From UBA11986 sp031402435 (GTDB lineage: Bacteria > Bacteroidota > Ignavibacteria > UBA10030 > UBA6906): a stretch of 64,000 bases of DNA. The translations under genes were made by a program, and so were the position numbers. Shown here piece by piece: positions 42,736-51,539 of this stretch (the stretch's first letter is position 1; every line of letters begins with the position of its first letter). Under the pieces are notes generated by a model that saw only the letters and a program-made list of their open reading frames with translations, searched no databases and was not told the origin of the DNA. The DNA is taken from contig JANNSJ010000065.1 in the NCBI GenBank assembly GCA_031402435.1, positions 3,667 to 67,666 on the forward strand, in the 5' to 3' direction.

Positions 42736-45700
42736 ATGAGATCCCTTTCATCGCTCATTTTCTGCACCATCCTCATTGCGCACTGTTCGAGCTGGGCTCA
42801 AACCAAACCTGACGAGAGCAAGCCCAAAGATCCATTCTCAACAGAAACATTCAATGGCCTCAAGTTCCGGTCGATTGGTCCCGCCCTGACCTCCGGACGC
42901 GTAATCGATGTTGCCGTCAATCCCAATAACCGAAGCGAGTACTATGTTGCTGTGGCTTCCGGCGGTGTGTGGAAGACGATTAATGCCGGGACAACATGGA
43001 TTCCGATCTTCGACAGCGAGGGATCATACTCCATCGGGTGCATCTCCATGGATCCGAACAACGCATCGGTGTTGTGGGTGGGAAGCGGTGAGAATAACAG
43101 TCAGCGAAGCGTATCGTATGGAGACGGTGTCTATCGCTCGGAAGACGGCGGCAAGAGTTGGGAAATTATGGGACTGAAATCCTCTGAACACATCGGGAAG
43201 ATACTCATCGATCCACGCAGCTCCAGCGTTGTGTACGTTGCGGCCCAGGGTCCGCTCTGGGGTCCAGGAGGAGATCGCGGTTTGTACAAAACCACAGATG
43301 CAGGAAAAACATGGAACGCGGTTCTAAAGATCAGCGAGCACACGGGCGTCAGCGACGTCGTGATGGATCCGAGAAATCCCGATGTCCTCTATGCTTCGTC
43401 ATACCAGCGACGGCGACATGTGTGGACACTCATCAACGGCGGCCCGGAATCTGCAATCCACAAATCCACTGATGGTGGGACAACGTGGAAGAAACTCAAA
43501 GGGGGACTCCCGACTGATGATATTGGCCGCATCGGCCTTGCAATCTCATCCATTGATCCTGACATGCTATTTGCCATCATCGAACTTCCCAACAAGAAGG
43601 GGGGATTCTACCGTTCGACGAACCGTGGCGCAACATGGGAGAAGAGAAGTGACTACGCAAGCGCAAGCGCGCAGTACTATAGCGAGATCTTCTGTGACCC
43701 CAAAGATATCGACCGCATCTACTCGATGGATGTGTACTTGAAGGTCACGGATGATGGCGGCAAGACATTCAAGAACCTTGGCGAGAAATCCAAGCACGTG
43801 GATAACCATGTTATCTGGGTTGATCCGAACAATACCAGCTATTATCTCGTCGGGTGCGATGGCGGATTGTATGAAAGCTTCGACCGCGGCGAGAACTGGT
43901 CGTATATGAGCAATCTTTCCGTTACACAATTCTATCGTGTGGCTGTTGACAATGCGACGCCGTTCTACAATGTGTACGGAGGAACGCAGGACAACTTCAC
44001 TCTGGGCGGCCCTTCACGCACTATAAGTGCAACAGGTATCGAGAATGCTGACTGGATCGTAACGGTTGGGGGTGATGGGTTCGTCACGCGCATCGATCCG
44101 GAAGATCCAAATATTATCTATTCCGAATCGCAGCACGCCGGTCTTGTCCGGTATGATAAGAAGAGTGGCGAGATCATGGGCATCAGGCCGCAGGAAGCGA
44201 AGGGGGAAGCCGCCTACAGATGGAATTGGGACTCACCCCTGATTATCAGTCCGCATTTGCATACGCGGTTGTATATCGCGGCGAACATCCTGTTTCGCAG
44301 TGATGACCGCGGCAATACATGGAAGAGCGTAAGCGGCGACCTGACACGGAAGATCGATCGCAACAAACTTCCCGTGATGGGGAAGGTGTGGGGCGTGGAT
44401 GCCGTTGCGAAGAATGCATCGACGTCATTCTATGGCAATATCGTTTCGCTCGTCGAGTCCCCGGTCAAGGAAGGGCTGATCTATGCCGGAACGGACGACG
44501 GATTGATACAAACAACGGAGGACGGCGGCGCTCATTGGAGGGCAACCGAGAAATTTCCGGGTGTGCCTGAGATGTCATACGTGAGCTGCCTTGTTGCCTC
44601 TCTTCACGACGCAAACACTATCTATGCTGCGTTCGATAACCACAAGAGCGCCGACTTCCATCCATACATCCTCAAGAGTGTCGATGCCGGACGGTCGTGG
44701 AGTTCTATTAAAGGTACACTGCCTGAGAGAGGTACTGTCTATTCGATTGCTGAAGACCAGGTGAACCGTGACTTGTTGTTTGCAGGGACTGAGTTCGGCG
44801 TTTTCTTCACCATCGATGGCGGTGCGAAGTGGGTGCAGTTGAAAAGTGGGCTTCCAACAATTGCCGTGCGTGATATTGCAATCCAGAAGCGCGAGAACGA
44901 TCTCGTGCTGGGAACATTTGGTCGCGGGTTCTACATCCTTGATGACTACACACCATTGCGGACTCTCAAACCCGCGATGCTTGAAGCGGAGAGCCAGCTC
45001 TTTCCGGTGAAGAACGCGCTGATGTACATTGAATCCCGGCCATACGGTCTGAAAGGGAAGGGCTTTCTCGGCGAATCATTTTTCACGGCAGAGAACCCAC
45101 CGTTCGGTGCAACGTTTACCTACTATCTCAAAGATGCACTGAAAACGAAGAAGCAACTCCGCCAGGACAAAGAGAAAGAGTTGGTAAAGAAAGGAGAACC
45201 CATTCCTTATCCTCCGTTTGAAGACCTTCGTGTGGAGGATGAAGAGGAGAAGCCATCAATCATCCTTACCGTGACCGATGAATCGGGCAACATTGTTCGC
45301 AGGATTGCCGGGCCGATCACGAAAGGAACGAACCGTATTGCATGGGATCTCCGGTACTCGCCGTTGACGCCGGTGAAGGAAAAGGAAGACGAGCCTGACC
45401 TGTTTACCGACACAGACCAATCGCCTCTCGCAATGCCGGGAAAGTACACCGTTTCTCTCGCGAAAAAAGTCAATGGGGTTGTCACTGACTTGAGCGCCCC
45501 CCAAACGTTTACCGCTTCGGTTCTTGGGATAGCTTCGTTGCCCGCGCAGGATCGCAACGCGCTGCTTGCATTCCAACGCAGGGTTGCGGAATTGCAGCGT
45601 GCAGTCCTCGGAGCTTCCGAAGCAGTCGATGAAGTGAAGAGTCGGCTGGGCCTGATCAAGAAAGCGTTGAATCAAACATTGGCATCAACTGCGCAGATTC

Positions 45701-46023
45701 GTTCAAACGTTGATGCGGTGGAAGGAAATGTAAACGGGATTGTTCGCGCATTGCGCGGCGACCGGACGGTAAGGTCAAGGAACGCGCCTGCACCGCCGTC
45801 AATTATCGAGCGAGTCAACGGCATTGTTGATGATCAGTGGATGTCCACAGGCGCGCCGACGCAGACTCAAATCGACGCGTACAATATTGCCGGAGATGAA
45901 TTTGCTCCGCTTCTTGCCCAGCTCCGCACATTGGTGCAGGTCGATCTCAAGAACATTGAGACGGCAATGGAAGGTTTGGGAGCGCCATGGACACCGGGCC
46001 GTTTGCCGGAATGGAAGAAGTAA
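42736..46023 (+). CDS. VPS10/sortilin-type BNR repeat protein
   Basis: A 1095-residue secreted protein with a signal peptide of about 22 residues. A large propeller follows, built from Asp-box blades (SEDGGKSW, TTDAGKTW, STDGGTTW, STNRGATW, SVDAGRSW) over about residues 35-740. A C-terminal region has an IAWDLRYSPLTP segment and a helical stretch near residues 940-1040 (RVAELQRAVLGASEAVDEV) that is likely a coiled coil. This architecture is widespread in Bacteroidota as sortilin-like or glycosyl-hydrolase-annotated proteins of unknown activity. A CCGGAGC site precedes the ATG. It has no T9SS tail. Confidence 0.85.
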   Translation: MRSLSSLIFCTILIAHCSSWAQTKPDESKPKDPFSTETFNGLKFRSIGPALTSGRVIDVAVNPNNRSEYYVAVASGGVWKTINAGTTWIPIFDSEGSYSIGCISMDPNNASVLWVGSGENNSQRSVSYGDGVYRSEDGGKSWEIMGLKSSEHIGKILIDPRSSSVVYVAAQGPLWGPGGDRGLYKTTDAGKTWNAVLKISEHTGVSDVVMDPRNPDVLYASSYQRRRHVWTLINGGPESAIHKSTDGGTTWKKLKGGLPTDDIGRIGLAISSIDPDMLFAIIELPNKKGGFYRSTNRGATWEKRSDYASASAQYYSEIFCDPKDIDRIYSMDVYLKVTDDGGKTFKNLGEKSKHVDNHVIWVDPNNTSYYLVGCDGGLYESFDRGENWSYMSNLSVTQFYRVAVDNATPFYNVYGGTQDNFTLGGPSRTISATGIENADWIVTVGGDGFVTRIDPEDPNIIYSESQHAGLVRYDKKSGEIMGIRPQEAKGEAAYRWNWDSPLIISPHLHTRLYIAANILFRSDDRGNTWKSVSGDLTRKIDRNKLPVMGKVWGVDAVAKNASTSFYGNIVSLVESPVKEGLIYAGTDDGLIQTTEDGGAHWRATEKFPGVPEMSYVSCLVASLHDANTIYAAFDNHKSADFHPYILKSVDAGRSWSSIKGTLPERGTVYSIAEDQVNRDLLFAGTEFGVFFTIDGGAKWVQLKSGLPTIAVRDIAIQKRENDLVLGTFGRGFYILDDYTPLRTLKPAMLEAESQLFPVKNALMYIESRPYGLKGKGFLGESFFTAENPPFGATFTYYLKDALKTKKQLRQDKEKELVKKGEPIPYPPFEDLRVEDEEEKPSIILTVTDESGNIVRRIAGPITKGTNRIAWDLRYSPLTPVKEKEDEPDLFTDTDQSPLAMPGKYTVSLAKKVNGVVTDLSAPQTFTASVLGIASLPAQDRNALLAFQRRVAELQRAVLGASEAVDEVKSRLGLIKKALNQTLASTAQIRSNVDAVEGNVNGIVRALRGDRTVRSRNAPAPPSIIERVNGIVDDQWMSTGAPTQTQIDAYNIAGDEFAPLLAQLRTLVQVDLKNIETAMEGLGAPWTPGRLPEWKK

Positions 46024-46109
46024 TCCATAGTTGAGCCTCACTTGCAAAACGAGTATGTTTGGTGCATTTGATTGACTTTTCATCCTAAAGAATTCCAACA
46101 GGAGATTGT

Positions 46110-48203
46110 ATGAATACACTGTCGTATCGTTATCATTTCATGGTGGTGTGTATGATGCTGTTTGCAGCGATCGCAACACAAGCCCAGTCCGTAGCGCCGG
46201 ATTGGATGACAAGAATGACGGAGACACTTGAAACGGAACTGGTGGCAAAACATGGAGAGGCCCAACGCCCGCGGATCCAGAAGGGTCTTCATCAGATGGC
46301 GGATTTCTGGCGTGGCGATGACGGCGACGCCACCGCGTTCAATGAATTTGTGATGACGAACTTCGCCGGCAACCAGGCAACGCTCGACACCACGTTTGCG
46401 CGGTACGAGTACCTGCTGGAGCAACTCGACGGCCACCTGAACAAGGTGTCGCTTGAATTCCGTCGTCAATCCGATCTGGACCTTGGCCCGATCCTCCCGT
46501 TCGATCAACTCTTCGCTGGGTATGATGTTTCGGCGCACATCAACGATGACTTCTTCCAGAACAAGATTGCCTTTGTCGTATTGTTGAACTTTCCGCTGAC
46601 CTCTCTCGATCAACGACTCGCCGAAGGGGACAAGTGGACTCGCAGGCAGTGGGCGGAAGCGCGGCTAGTACAACGATTCTCCCGCCGTATCCCGGCTGAG
46701 GTCAATCTTGCCATCTCCAAGGCCGGAGCCGAAGCAGACAATTACATTGCTGAGTATAATATCTGGATGCATCATCTTCTGAATGCGAAGGATGAACGAC
46801 TCTTTCCCGCAAAGCTCAGACTGCTTTCTCATTGGAACCTCCGCGACGAGATCAAGGCGAACTACAGCCTCAGTGATGCAGTGGTGGGGCTCGAAAAGCA
46901 GCGCATGATCCAGAAGGTTATGGAACGCATTGTCACACAAACCATCCCCGCGGTTGTCATCAACAATCCCGTAGTGGATTGGAATCCGTACACGAATGAG
47001 ATAACACCGGCAGGCGTTCAGGACTCCGATACGCCGGTGCCATCGGGCAAAATCAGTCTTGCTCCTGAAGCGGATACCCGTTATCAGGTTCTTCTGAATA
47101 CCTTTCTCGCATCGAAGAAAGCGGATCCGTACTCACCGACGGCTCCGACACTCATTGCGCGTCGTTTCAATGAGAACCGCGAAATCCCCGAGGCGCGTGT
47201 GGAGGCAATGCTCAAGTCTGTTCTCTCCTCGCCGTTGGTACCCAAAGTTGCGAAGCTGATCGAAGACCGGCTTGGCCGTCCGCTGGAACCATTCGATGTC
47301 TGGTACAATGGGTTTAAAGCGCGCGGTGCGTACACCGAAGCGAAGTTGGATGCAATCGTCTCAAAGCGTTATCCCACGGGCGCGGCATACAAAGCGGATA
47401 TGCCCAACCTGCTGACGAAGCTGGGTTTCTCAAAAGCGAAAGCGAAGTATCTTGCCTCAAATATTGAAGTCGATCCCGCACGCGGTTCCGGACATGCCTG
47501 GGGTGCGAGCATGCGCTCTGAGAAGGCGCACCTCCGTACCCGTGTTGAAAAAGGCGGAATGAACTACAAGGGTTTCAACATTGCGGTCCACGAGATGGGA
47601 CACAACGTGGAACAGATATTCTCACTCAAAGATATTGACCACACGCTGCTCCAGGGAGTTCCTAACACCGCGTTTACAGAAGCCCTGGCATTCGTGTTTC
47701 AAGGACACGACCTTGAACTGCTTGGACTGACGAAGCCCGATCCCAAAACCGACGCGTTGAAAGCGCTCAACGCATTCTGGGCCACGTATGAAATTGCCGG
47801 AGTTGCGTTGGTCGATATGGCGGTATGGCACTGGATGTATGATCATCCGGCTGCAACGGCTGTGGAATTAAAACAGGCAACGATCAGCATCGCACAGGAT
47901 ATGTGGAACCAGTACTATGCACCTGTGTTCAAGACGAAGGATGTCGTCTTGCTTGGCATTTACTCCCATATGATTCACTCCTTCCTGTATCTTCCTGACT
48001 ATCCCATAGGGCATTTGATTGCCCATCAGATCGAGGCGCAGATGCAGAAGGCCGGGAACATCGGCCCGGAATTCGAACGCATCACCAAGACGGGAAGTAT
48101 TGCGCCTGACCTCTGGATGAAGAAAGCAACCGGAGCGCCTGTCGGTGCAGAAGCACTCCTTGTTGCCGCTGAACGTGCATTGGTTGAATTGACCAAACGG
48201 TAA
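46110..48203 (+). CDS. secreted putative zinc metallopeptidase
   Basis: A 697-residue protein with a signal peptide (cleavage near TQAQS). The only clear catalytic-type motif is HEMGHNVEQ near residue 494, matching HExxH. A TEALAF segment about 26 residues after the second His offers a third zinc ligand (Glu near 524), as in M3-type gluzincins. The rest is mostly helical, which fits that fold. The family is not one I can name, so peptidase activity is an inference from the motif. An AGGAG site lies just before the ATG. It follows the VPS10 gene by 86 bp. Confidence 0.72.
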   Translation: MNTLSYRYHFMVVCMMLFAAIATQAQSVAPDWMTRMTETLETELVAKHGEAQRPRIQKGLHQMADFWRGDDGDATAFNEFVMTNFAGNQATLDTTFARYEYLLEQLDGHLNKVSLEFRRQSDLDLGPILPFDQLFAGYDVSAHINDDFFQNKIAFVVLLNFPLTSLDQRLAEGDKWTRRQWAEARLVQRFSRRIPAEVNLAISKAGAEADNYIAEYNIWMHHLLNAKDERLFPAKLRLLSHWNLRDEIKANYSLSDAVVGLEKQRMIQKVMERIVTQTIPAVVINNPVVDWNPYTNEITPAGVQDSDTPVPSGKISLAPEADTRYQVLLNTFLASKKADPYSPTAPTLIARRFNENREIPEARVEAMLKSVLSSPLVPKVAKLIEDRLGRPLEPFDVWYNGFKARGAYTEAKLDAIVSKRYPTGAAYKADMPNLLTKLGFSKAKAKYLASNIEVDPARGSGHAWGASMRSEKAHLRTRVEKGGMNYKGFNIAVHEMGHNVEQIFSLKDIDHTLLQGVPNTAFTEALAFVFQGHDLELLGLTKPDPKTDALKALNAFWATYEIAGVALVDMAVWHWMYDHPAATAVELKQATISIAQDMWNQYYAPVFKTKDVVLLGIYSHMIHSFLYLPDYPIGHLIAHQIEAQMQKAGNIGPEFERITKTGSIAPDLWMKKATGAPVGAEALLVAAERALVELTKR

Positions 48204-48356
48204 AGAGAAAGGCTGAAAGGTCAGACTAGGGGCGACAATGATGCAAAGTCTATTCCGTTCACGGAGGAACGCCCCATCTTCCTCGTGATCTTCCTGTTGC
48301 CTGCAGCCGCGGCGCTCGTTCTCCAACGGAAGTTCCTGAAATAGGAGTAGGTGTAC

Positions 48357-48942
48357 ATGGGTAAAAGCAGACTCGAAGCGTTCAGTGACGGCGTGCTTGC
48401 CATTATCATCACCATTATGGTGCTGGAGTTGAAGGTGCCTCACGGCGCCGACCCTTGCCTCGTTGCAGCCGTTGATTCCCCTGGCGTTGAGTTACGTGTT
48501 GAGCTTCGTGTACCTCGGCATCTACTGGAACAATCACCACCATATGCTTCACACATGCCAGCATGTGAGCGGCGCAGTGTTGTGGGCAAATCTCCATTTG
48601 TTGTTCTGGCTCTCGTTGTTCCCGTTCGTGACCGGCTGGATGGGAGAAAACCATTTCGCCACAACGCCGACCGCGCTGTATGGTGTGGTCTTGTTCATGG
48701 CGGGAATTGCATACTACATATTGCAGGGTACGATCATCAGACAGCAGGGGCACAATTCATTGCTTGCCAAGGCCATTGGCAAGGACAAGAAGGGCAAGCT
48801 CTCTCCCATCCTGTACGTCATGGCGATTCTTGCAACGTTTGTTGAGCTGTGGATTGCTCATGCCATTTACGTTGCCGTGGCGCTCATGTGGCTGATACCA
48901 GACCGTCGCATCGAGCGGGCGATGGGGACGCGGGGGACGTGA
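48357..48942 (+). pseudogene. TMEM175-like potassium channel gene, frameshifted
   Basis: The start is marked by AGGAG and the product begins MGKSRLEAFSDGVLAIIITIMVLELKVP; the FSD motif in helix 1 is the signature of TMEM175/DUF1211 channels. Translation then leaves the family at CCC (48452-48454). If one C is removed the frame continues as LQPLIPLALSYVLSF, NNHHHMLHT and three more helices to residue 195 or so. So one extra base breaks the gene, or the sequence contains an error. An intact product would be a dimeric six-helix-per-subunit cation channel. Confidence 0.82.
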
Positions 48943-49083
48943 TCATATGCTCATGTGCTTGATAGTGGCCATGGGGAGGTGTATATTCCTGCAATCATCC
49001 ACTGCAAGAAACAACGACATAATGTCGCCTATCCGACCATAGCGGGCGGAACAACGACATTAATGGCGTGAAGCCAGTAGTTA

Positions 49084-49326
49084 TGCGCAAGCGCCACATC
49101 AGCTGCATCGGTGATCGCTGAATTCAAGGGAGACGAGAAGCCCTCAGCCTACGCCGGCGCGGGTTCTTGCTATGTGGAGTTTGGCCTCGACCGGGTTGGA
49201 CGCGTGGATGTGGATTTCTTTTCGGGTCCTTCGCCCACGGGAAGTTTCGTTGAACCCTCCGTCGCACTTGTCAGCGAAAAGCAGCACTTTGGATCCAGCC
49301 GCCGAACCCGCTGGTTCGGAATGTAA
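49084..49326 (+). pseudogene. C-terminal fragment of an FAD-dependent oxidoreductase
   Basis: About 80 codons encode only the tail of a sulfide:quinone-oxidoreductase-like flavoprotein: VIAEFKGDEKPSAYAG, GSCYVEFGLDRVGRVDVDF and the ending EKQHFGSSRRTRWFG. The FAD and NAD-binding domains are absent and a stop codon lies just upstream in frame. It is a truncated remnant. The rest of the 48943-49391 gap shows two copies of an AACAACGACAT phrase (near 49012 and 49051) and nothing else recognisable. Confidence 0.7.
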
Positions 49327-49391
49327 CGTGGTATTCCAGAATCTTAGATAGCTATACAAACAAATCATTTATTGTACGGAGGGAACATTGT

Positions 49392-49646
49392 ATGGACAGA
49401 TACATCGTCATCATACCACACACAACAGAGGATTGCAAGAATGCGCTCAAACAAATCGAGTCGATCGGGACAATCACTCATTTCGATTGGGGATGTAAAG
49501 ACGGCGAACACACCGGATGGGCAATTGTCGAGGCGGATAACAAAGCCGAGGCAATGTTGACTGTTCCAACGATACAGCGCAGCAAGGCTCATGTGTTCAA
49601 ATTGACACGATTCAGTCCCGAAGACGTGCGGGCAATGCACGGTTGA
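49392..49646 (+). CDS. small conserved-looking protein, unknown function
   Basis: An 84-residue cytoplasmic protein with an excellent GGAGGGA site before its ATG. It begins with the strand DRYIVIIPHTTEDCKNALK and continues with a THFDWGCKDGEHTGWAIVEAD stretch. The strand-helix-strand order suggests a small alpha-beta barrel like dimeric monooxygenase-type proteins. I recall similar unannotated proteins in environmental genomes but cannot name the family. It stands alone in an accessory patch, upstream of a LysE-type exporter. Confidence 0.7.
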   Translation: MDRYIVIIPHTTEDCKNALKQIESIGTITHFDWGCKDGEHTGWAIVEADNKAEAMLTVPTIQRSKAHVFKLTRFSPEDVRAMHG

Positions 49647-49706
49647 TGTTTGAGTGTACCGTTACGATTTGCTGAACGTTACGCGATATCATATCCTTGA
49701 GGTAAC

Positions 49707-50318
49707 ATGGAACATTACATTCTCTTCCTAACGATCGCCTCCGTAACGGTGCTCAGTCCCGGCCCGGGAGTTACGTTGACCCTCACGAACTCCATCCGGT
49801 ACGGAATGTATGAGACGTTTGGTGGGATTCTCGGCATAGCGACGGGGAATTGTATTGTTGCAACCATTTCTGCCACCGGACTCGGACTCCTTCTCGCAGC
49901 CTCCGCGTTGGCGTTCACAATCATGAAGTATATCGGTGCAGCATATTTGATTTATCTTGGAATAAAGATGTGGCGCACTCCGCCAATGGCCATAAAGGAC
50001 ACGGTCGCCTTGAAGCCAAGTATACGCAAGCGTTATCTTGAAGCCATCACCATGCAATTGTCGAATCCGAAAGCCATCTTCTTCTTCCTGTCGATCTTTC
50101 CCCAGTTCATCGACAACTCCAAATCGTACGCCGTTCAGTTTATTGTGTTGGTGCTGACCTTCTGTTTGCTGGTCATCGGCATCCATTTGTTGTATGCGAT
50201 GAGCGCGCAAAGAGTGAAGAGGTGGCTTTCATCGCCACGGGGAAGCCGCATATTCAACGGGATAGGGGCGGGGGCATTCATATTCTTTGGGTTGGCTCTC
50301 GCTACATCAAGAAAATGA
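49707..50318 (+). CDS. LysE/RhtB family exporter
   Basis: A 203-residue inner-membrane protein of the LysE/RhtB superfamily, which exports amino acids or related metabolites. The signature SPGPGVTLTLTNSIRYG follows the first helix at about residues 14-30. Further landmarks are GLLLAASALAFTIMKYIGAAYLIYLGIKMWR and LSNPKAIFFFLSIFPQFI (about residues 113-130). Six helices are predicted. The substrate cannot be deduced. A GAGG site precedes the ATG. Confidence 0.93.
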   Translation: MEHYILFLTIASVTVLSPGPGVTLTLTNSIRYGMYETFGGILGIATGNCIVATISATGLGLLLAASALAFTIMKYIGAAYLIYLGIKMWRTPPMAIKDTVALKPSIRKRYLEAITMQLSNPKAIFFFLSIFPQFIDNSKSYAVQFIVLVLTFCLLVIGIHLLYAMSAQRVKRWLSSPRGSRIFNGIGAGAFIFFGLALATSRK

Positions 50319-50375
50319 CAGGGGATCACCAAATTAACAATCACTCTACAACGTTCAGCTTGCATAAGGAGACGC

Positions 50376-50672
50376 ATGGCAAAAAGTAAGGATGAAATCA
50401 TTGCAGATATCAAGGCGTTTATCACCGACAACGGCGGCGTGTTCAGCGAATGGTGTGTCGGCGCGAGCAGAGATGCGAACAAGAGCCTGCTGAGCGATCA
50501 CAAAGTTGATCCGAGGCTTGACAAATGGATGTTCAGAACGGTGGTGACCTCGGCCGAGTTGAAGGACATCGTACAGTATTTTACCACGATACGTGGCGCC
50601 ACCGGAACAAAAGGGGGCATGTTGGCAGACAAGGTGTATGTGTATAGGAAATCCCCGAGAACCAATCCGTAA
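50376..50672 (+). CDS. small soluble protein, unknown family
   Basis: A 98-residue cytoplasmic protein, start supported by an AAGGAG site. It has an N-terminal helix (DEIIADIKAFITDNGG), a WCVGASRDANKSLL segment and a C-terminal strand ending VYVYRKSPRTNP. Similar small proteins with a closing YAYKKxxxTNP occur in bacteria and phages, as recalled from memory; no function is established. Together with its neighbours it forms an accessory group of short genes. Confidence 0.68.
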   Translation: MAKSKDEIIADIKAFITDNGGVFSEWCVGASRDANKSLLSDHKVDPRLDKWMFRTVVTSAELKDIVQYFTTIRGATGTKGGMLADKVYVYRKSPRTNP

Positions 50673-50695
50673 AGAGATATTATCAGGGAGATGGA

Positions 50696-51160
50696 ATGAA
50701 CAGACGCAGTGTTGTAGCACGCATCCTTATGCTGGACGGCATCTTGTTGCTTGTGGTTGCGATCCTGTACTTTATGCTGACGAGTCTCGCCACCAAGTGG
50801 CTTGCCTACAAGTTGACTCCGGCGGAGTATTCGGAGGTTGCCCCGCAGTTCATCATGAACCATCTCGCCGTGGGCATACTGCTCATCCCCATTGCCCTGA
50901 CGACGTTCTATTGTTCGTGGGGCGTGAAGAAGGGGCAGCACTGGTCGCGGGTTGTTAGTCTCATCAACGGCATCAGCGTTCTCTCCCTTCCGGTAATTCT
51001 CTCCTGGTTCATGGGCGCGCAGTATTACGGCTCGATCCTGTTCCTGCTTGCCACAGTGTTGATCGTCGTTGTCGGCATCACGATGTTGGTCCCGCTTGTC
51101 TGGTTCCCCAAGGATATTATTCAGAAGAATGAGAATGAACACCAAACCCGGCGCTCATAA
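50696..51160 (+). CDS. four-helix membrane protein, unknown function
   Basis: A 154-residue protein with four predicted transmembrane helices (around ILMLDGILLLVVAILYFML, AVGILLIPIALTTFYCSWG, VVSLINGISVLSLPVILSW and ILFLLATVLIVVVGITMLV). There is no recognised domain. A GGGAG site lies seven or so bases before the ATG. The following gene starts inside its last 26 bp, so the pair is probably translated together. Confidence 0.75.
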   Translation: MNRRSVVARILMLDGILLLVVAILYFMLTSLATKWLAYKLTPAEYSEVAPQFIMNHLAVGILLIPIALTTFYCSWGVKKGQHWSRVVSLINGISVLSLPVILSWFMGAQYYGSILFLLATVLIVVVGITMLVPLVWFPKDIIQKNENEHQTRRS

Positions 51161-51536
51161 CAGGGCAGTTGTCTATGCGCTTGCTGCCGTCGTTGTGGTT
51201 GGAGTTGGCATCTTCTACACCTTTACGCAGGGCAACGACAAGGACGATGCAACGCACGAGGTGATACTTGTTACCCCGCGCGATGCAGCAACACTGGCTT
51301 CGCTACGTTCGCGGTTCCGGTGGCAATCGATGTCGACTGCCACTGCCTATCGCATGCTCGTGTATGAAGTAAACCGGACTCCCGTGTGGAGCGCGCTCAT
51401 CAGGGATACATCGCTCGTTATTCCGGTTTCCGTCGAACTCCAACGTGGACGAACGTATCTCTGGCGCGTGGAGGCAATCTTCCCGGATGAGACGACGAAA
51501 GACTCGGAGTTGCGGGCGTTTACGTTGTCGCAATAA
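51135..51536 (+). CDS. membrane-anchored Ig/fibronectin-like protein
   Basis: A 133-residue protein with one N-terminal transmembrane helix (VVYALAAVVVVGVGIFYTF, residues 12-30). One beta-sandwich domain follows, resembling the fibronectin-like unit often found before surface enzymes (LRSRFRWQSMSTATAYRMLVYE, then GRTYLWRVEAIFPD). It is probably anchored in the inner membrane with the domain outside. It overlaps the previous gene by 26 bp and ends 3 bp before the aminopeptidase gene, so all three may be one transcript. Confidence 0.7.
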   Translation: MNTKPGAHNRAVVYALAAVVVVGVGIFYTFTQGNDKDDATHEVILVTPRDAATLASLRSRFRWQSMSTATAYRMLVYEVNRTPVWSALIRDTSLVIPVSVELQRGRTYLWRVEAIFPDETTKDSELRAFTLSQ

Positions 51537-51539
51537 CAG

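Noticed and set aside
49005..49100. Repeated AACAACGACAT phrases, considered as integron attC or attachment sites
   Set aside because: The two copies are about 40 bp apart and do not show the paired core sites and imperfect palindrome of an attC; no integrase is nearby.
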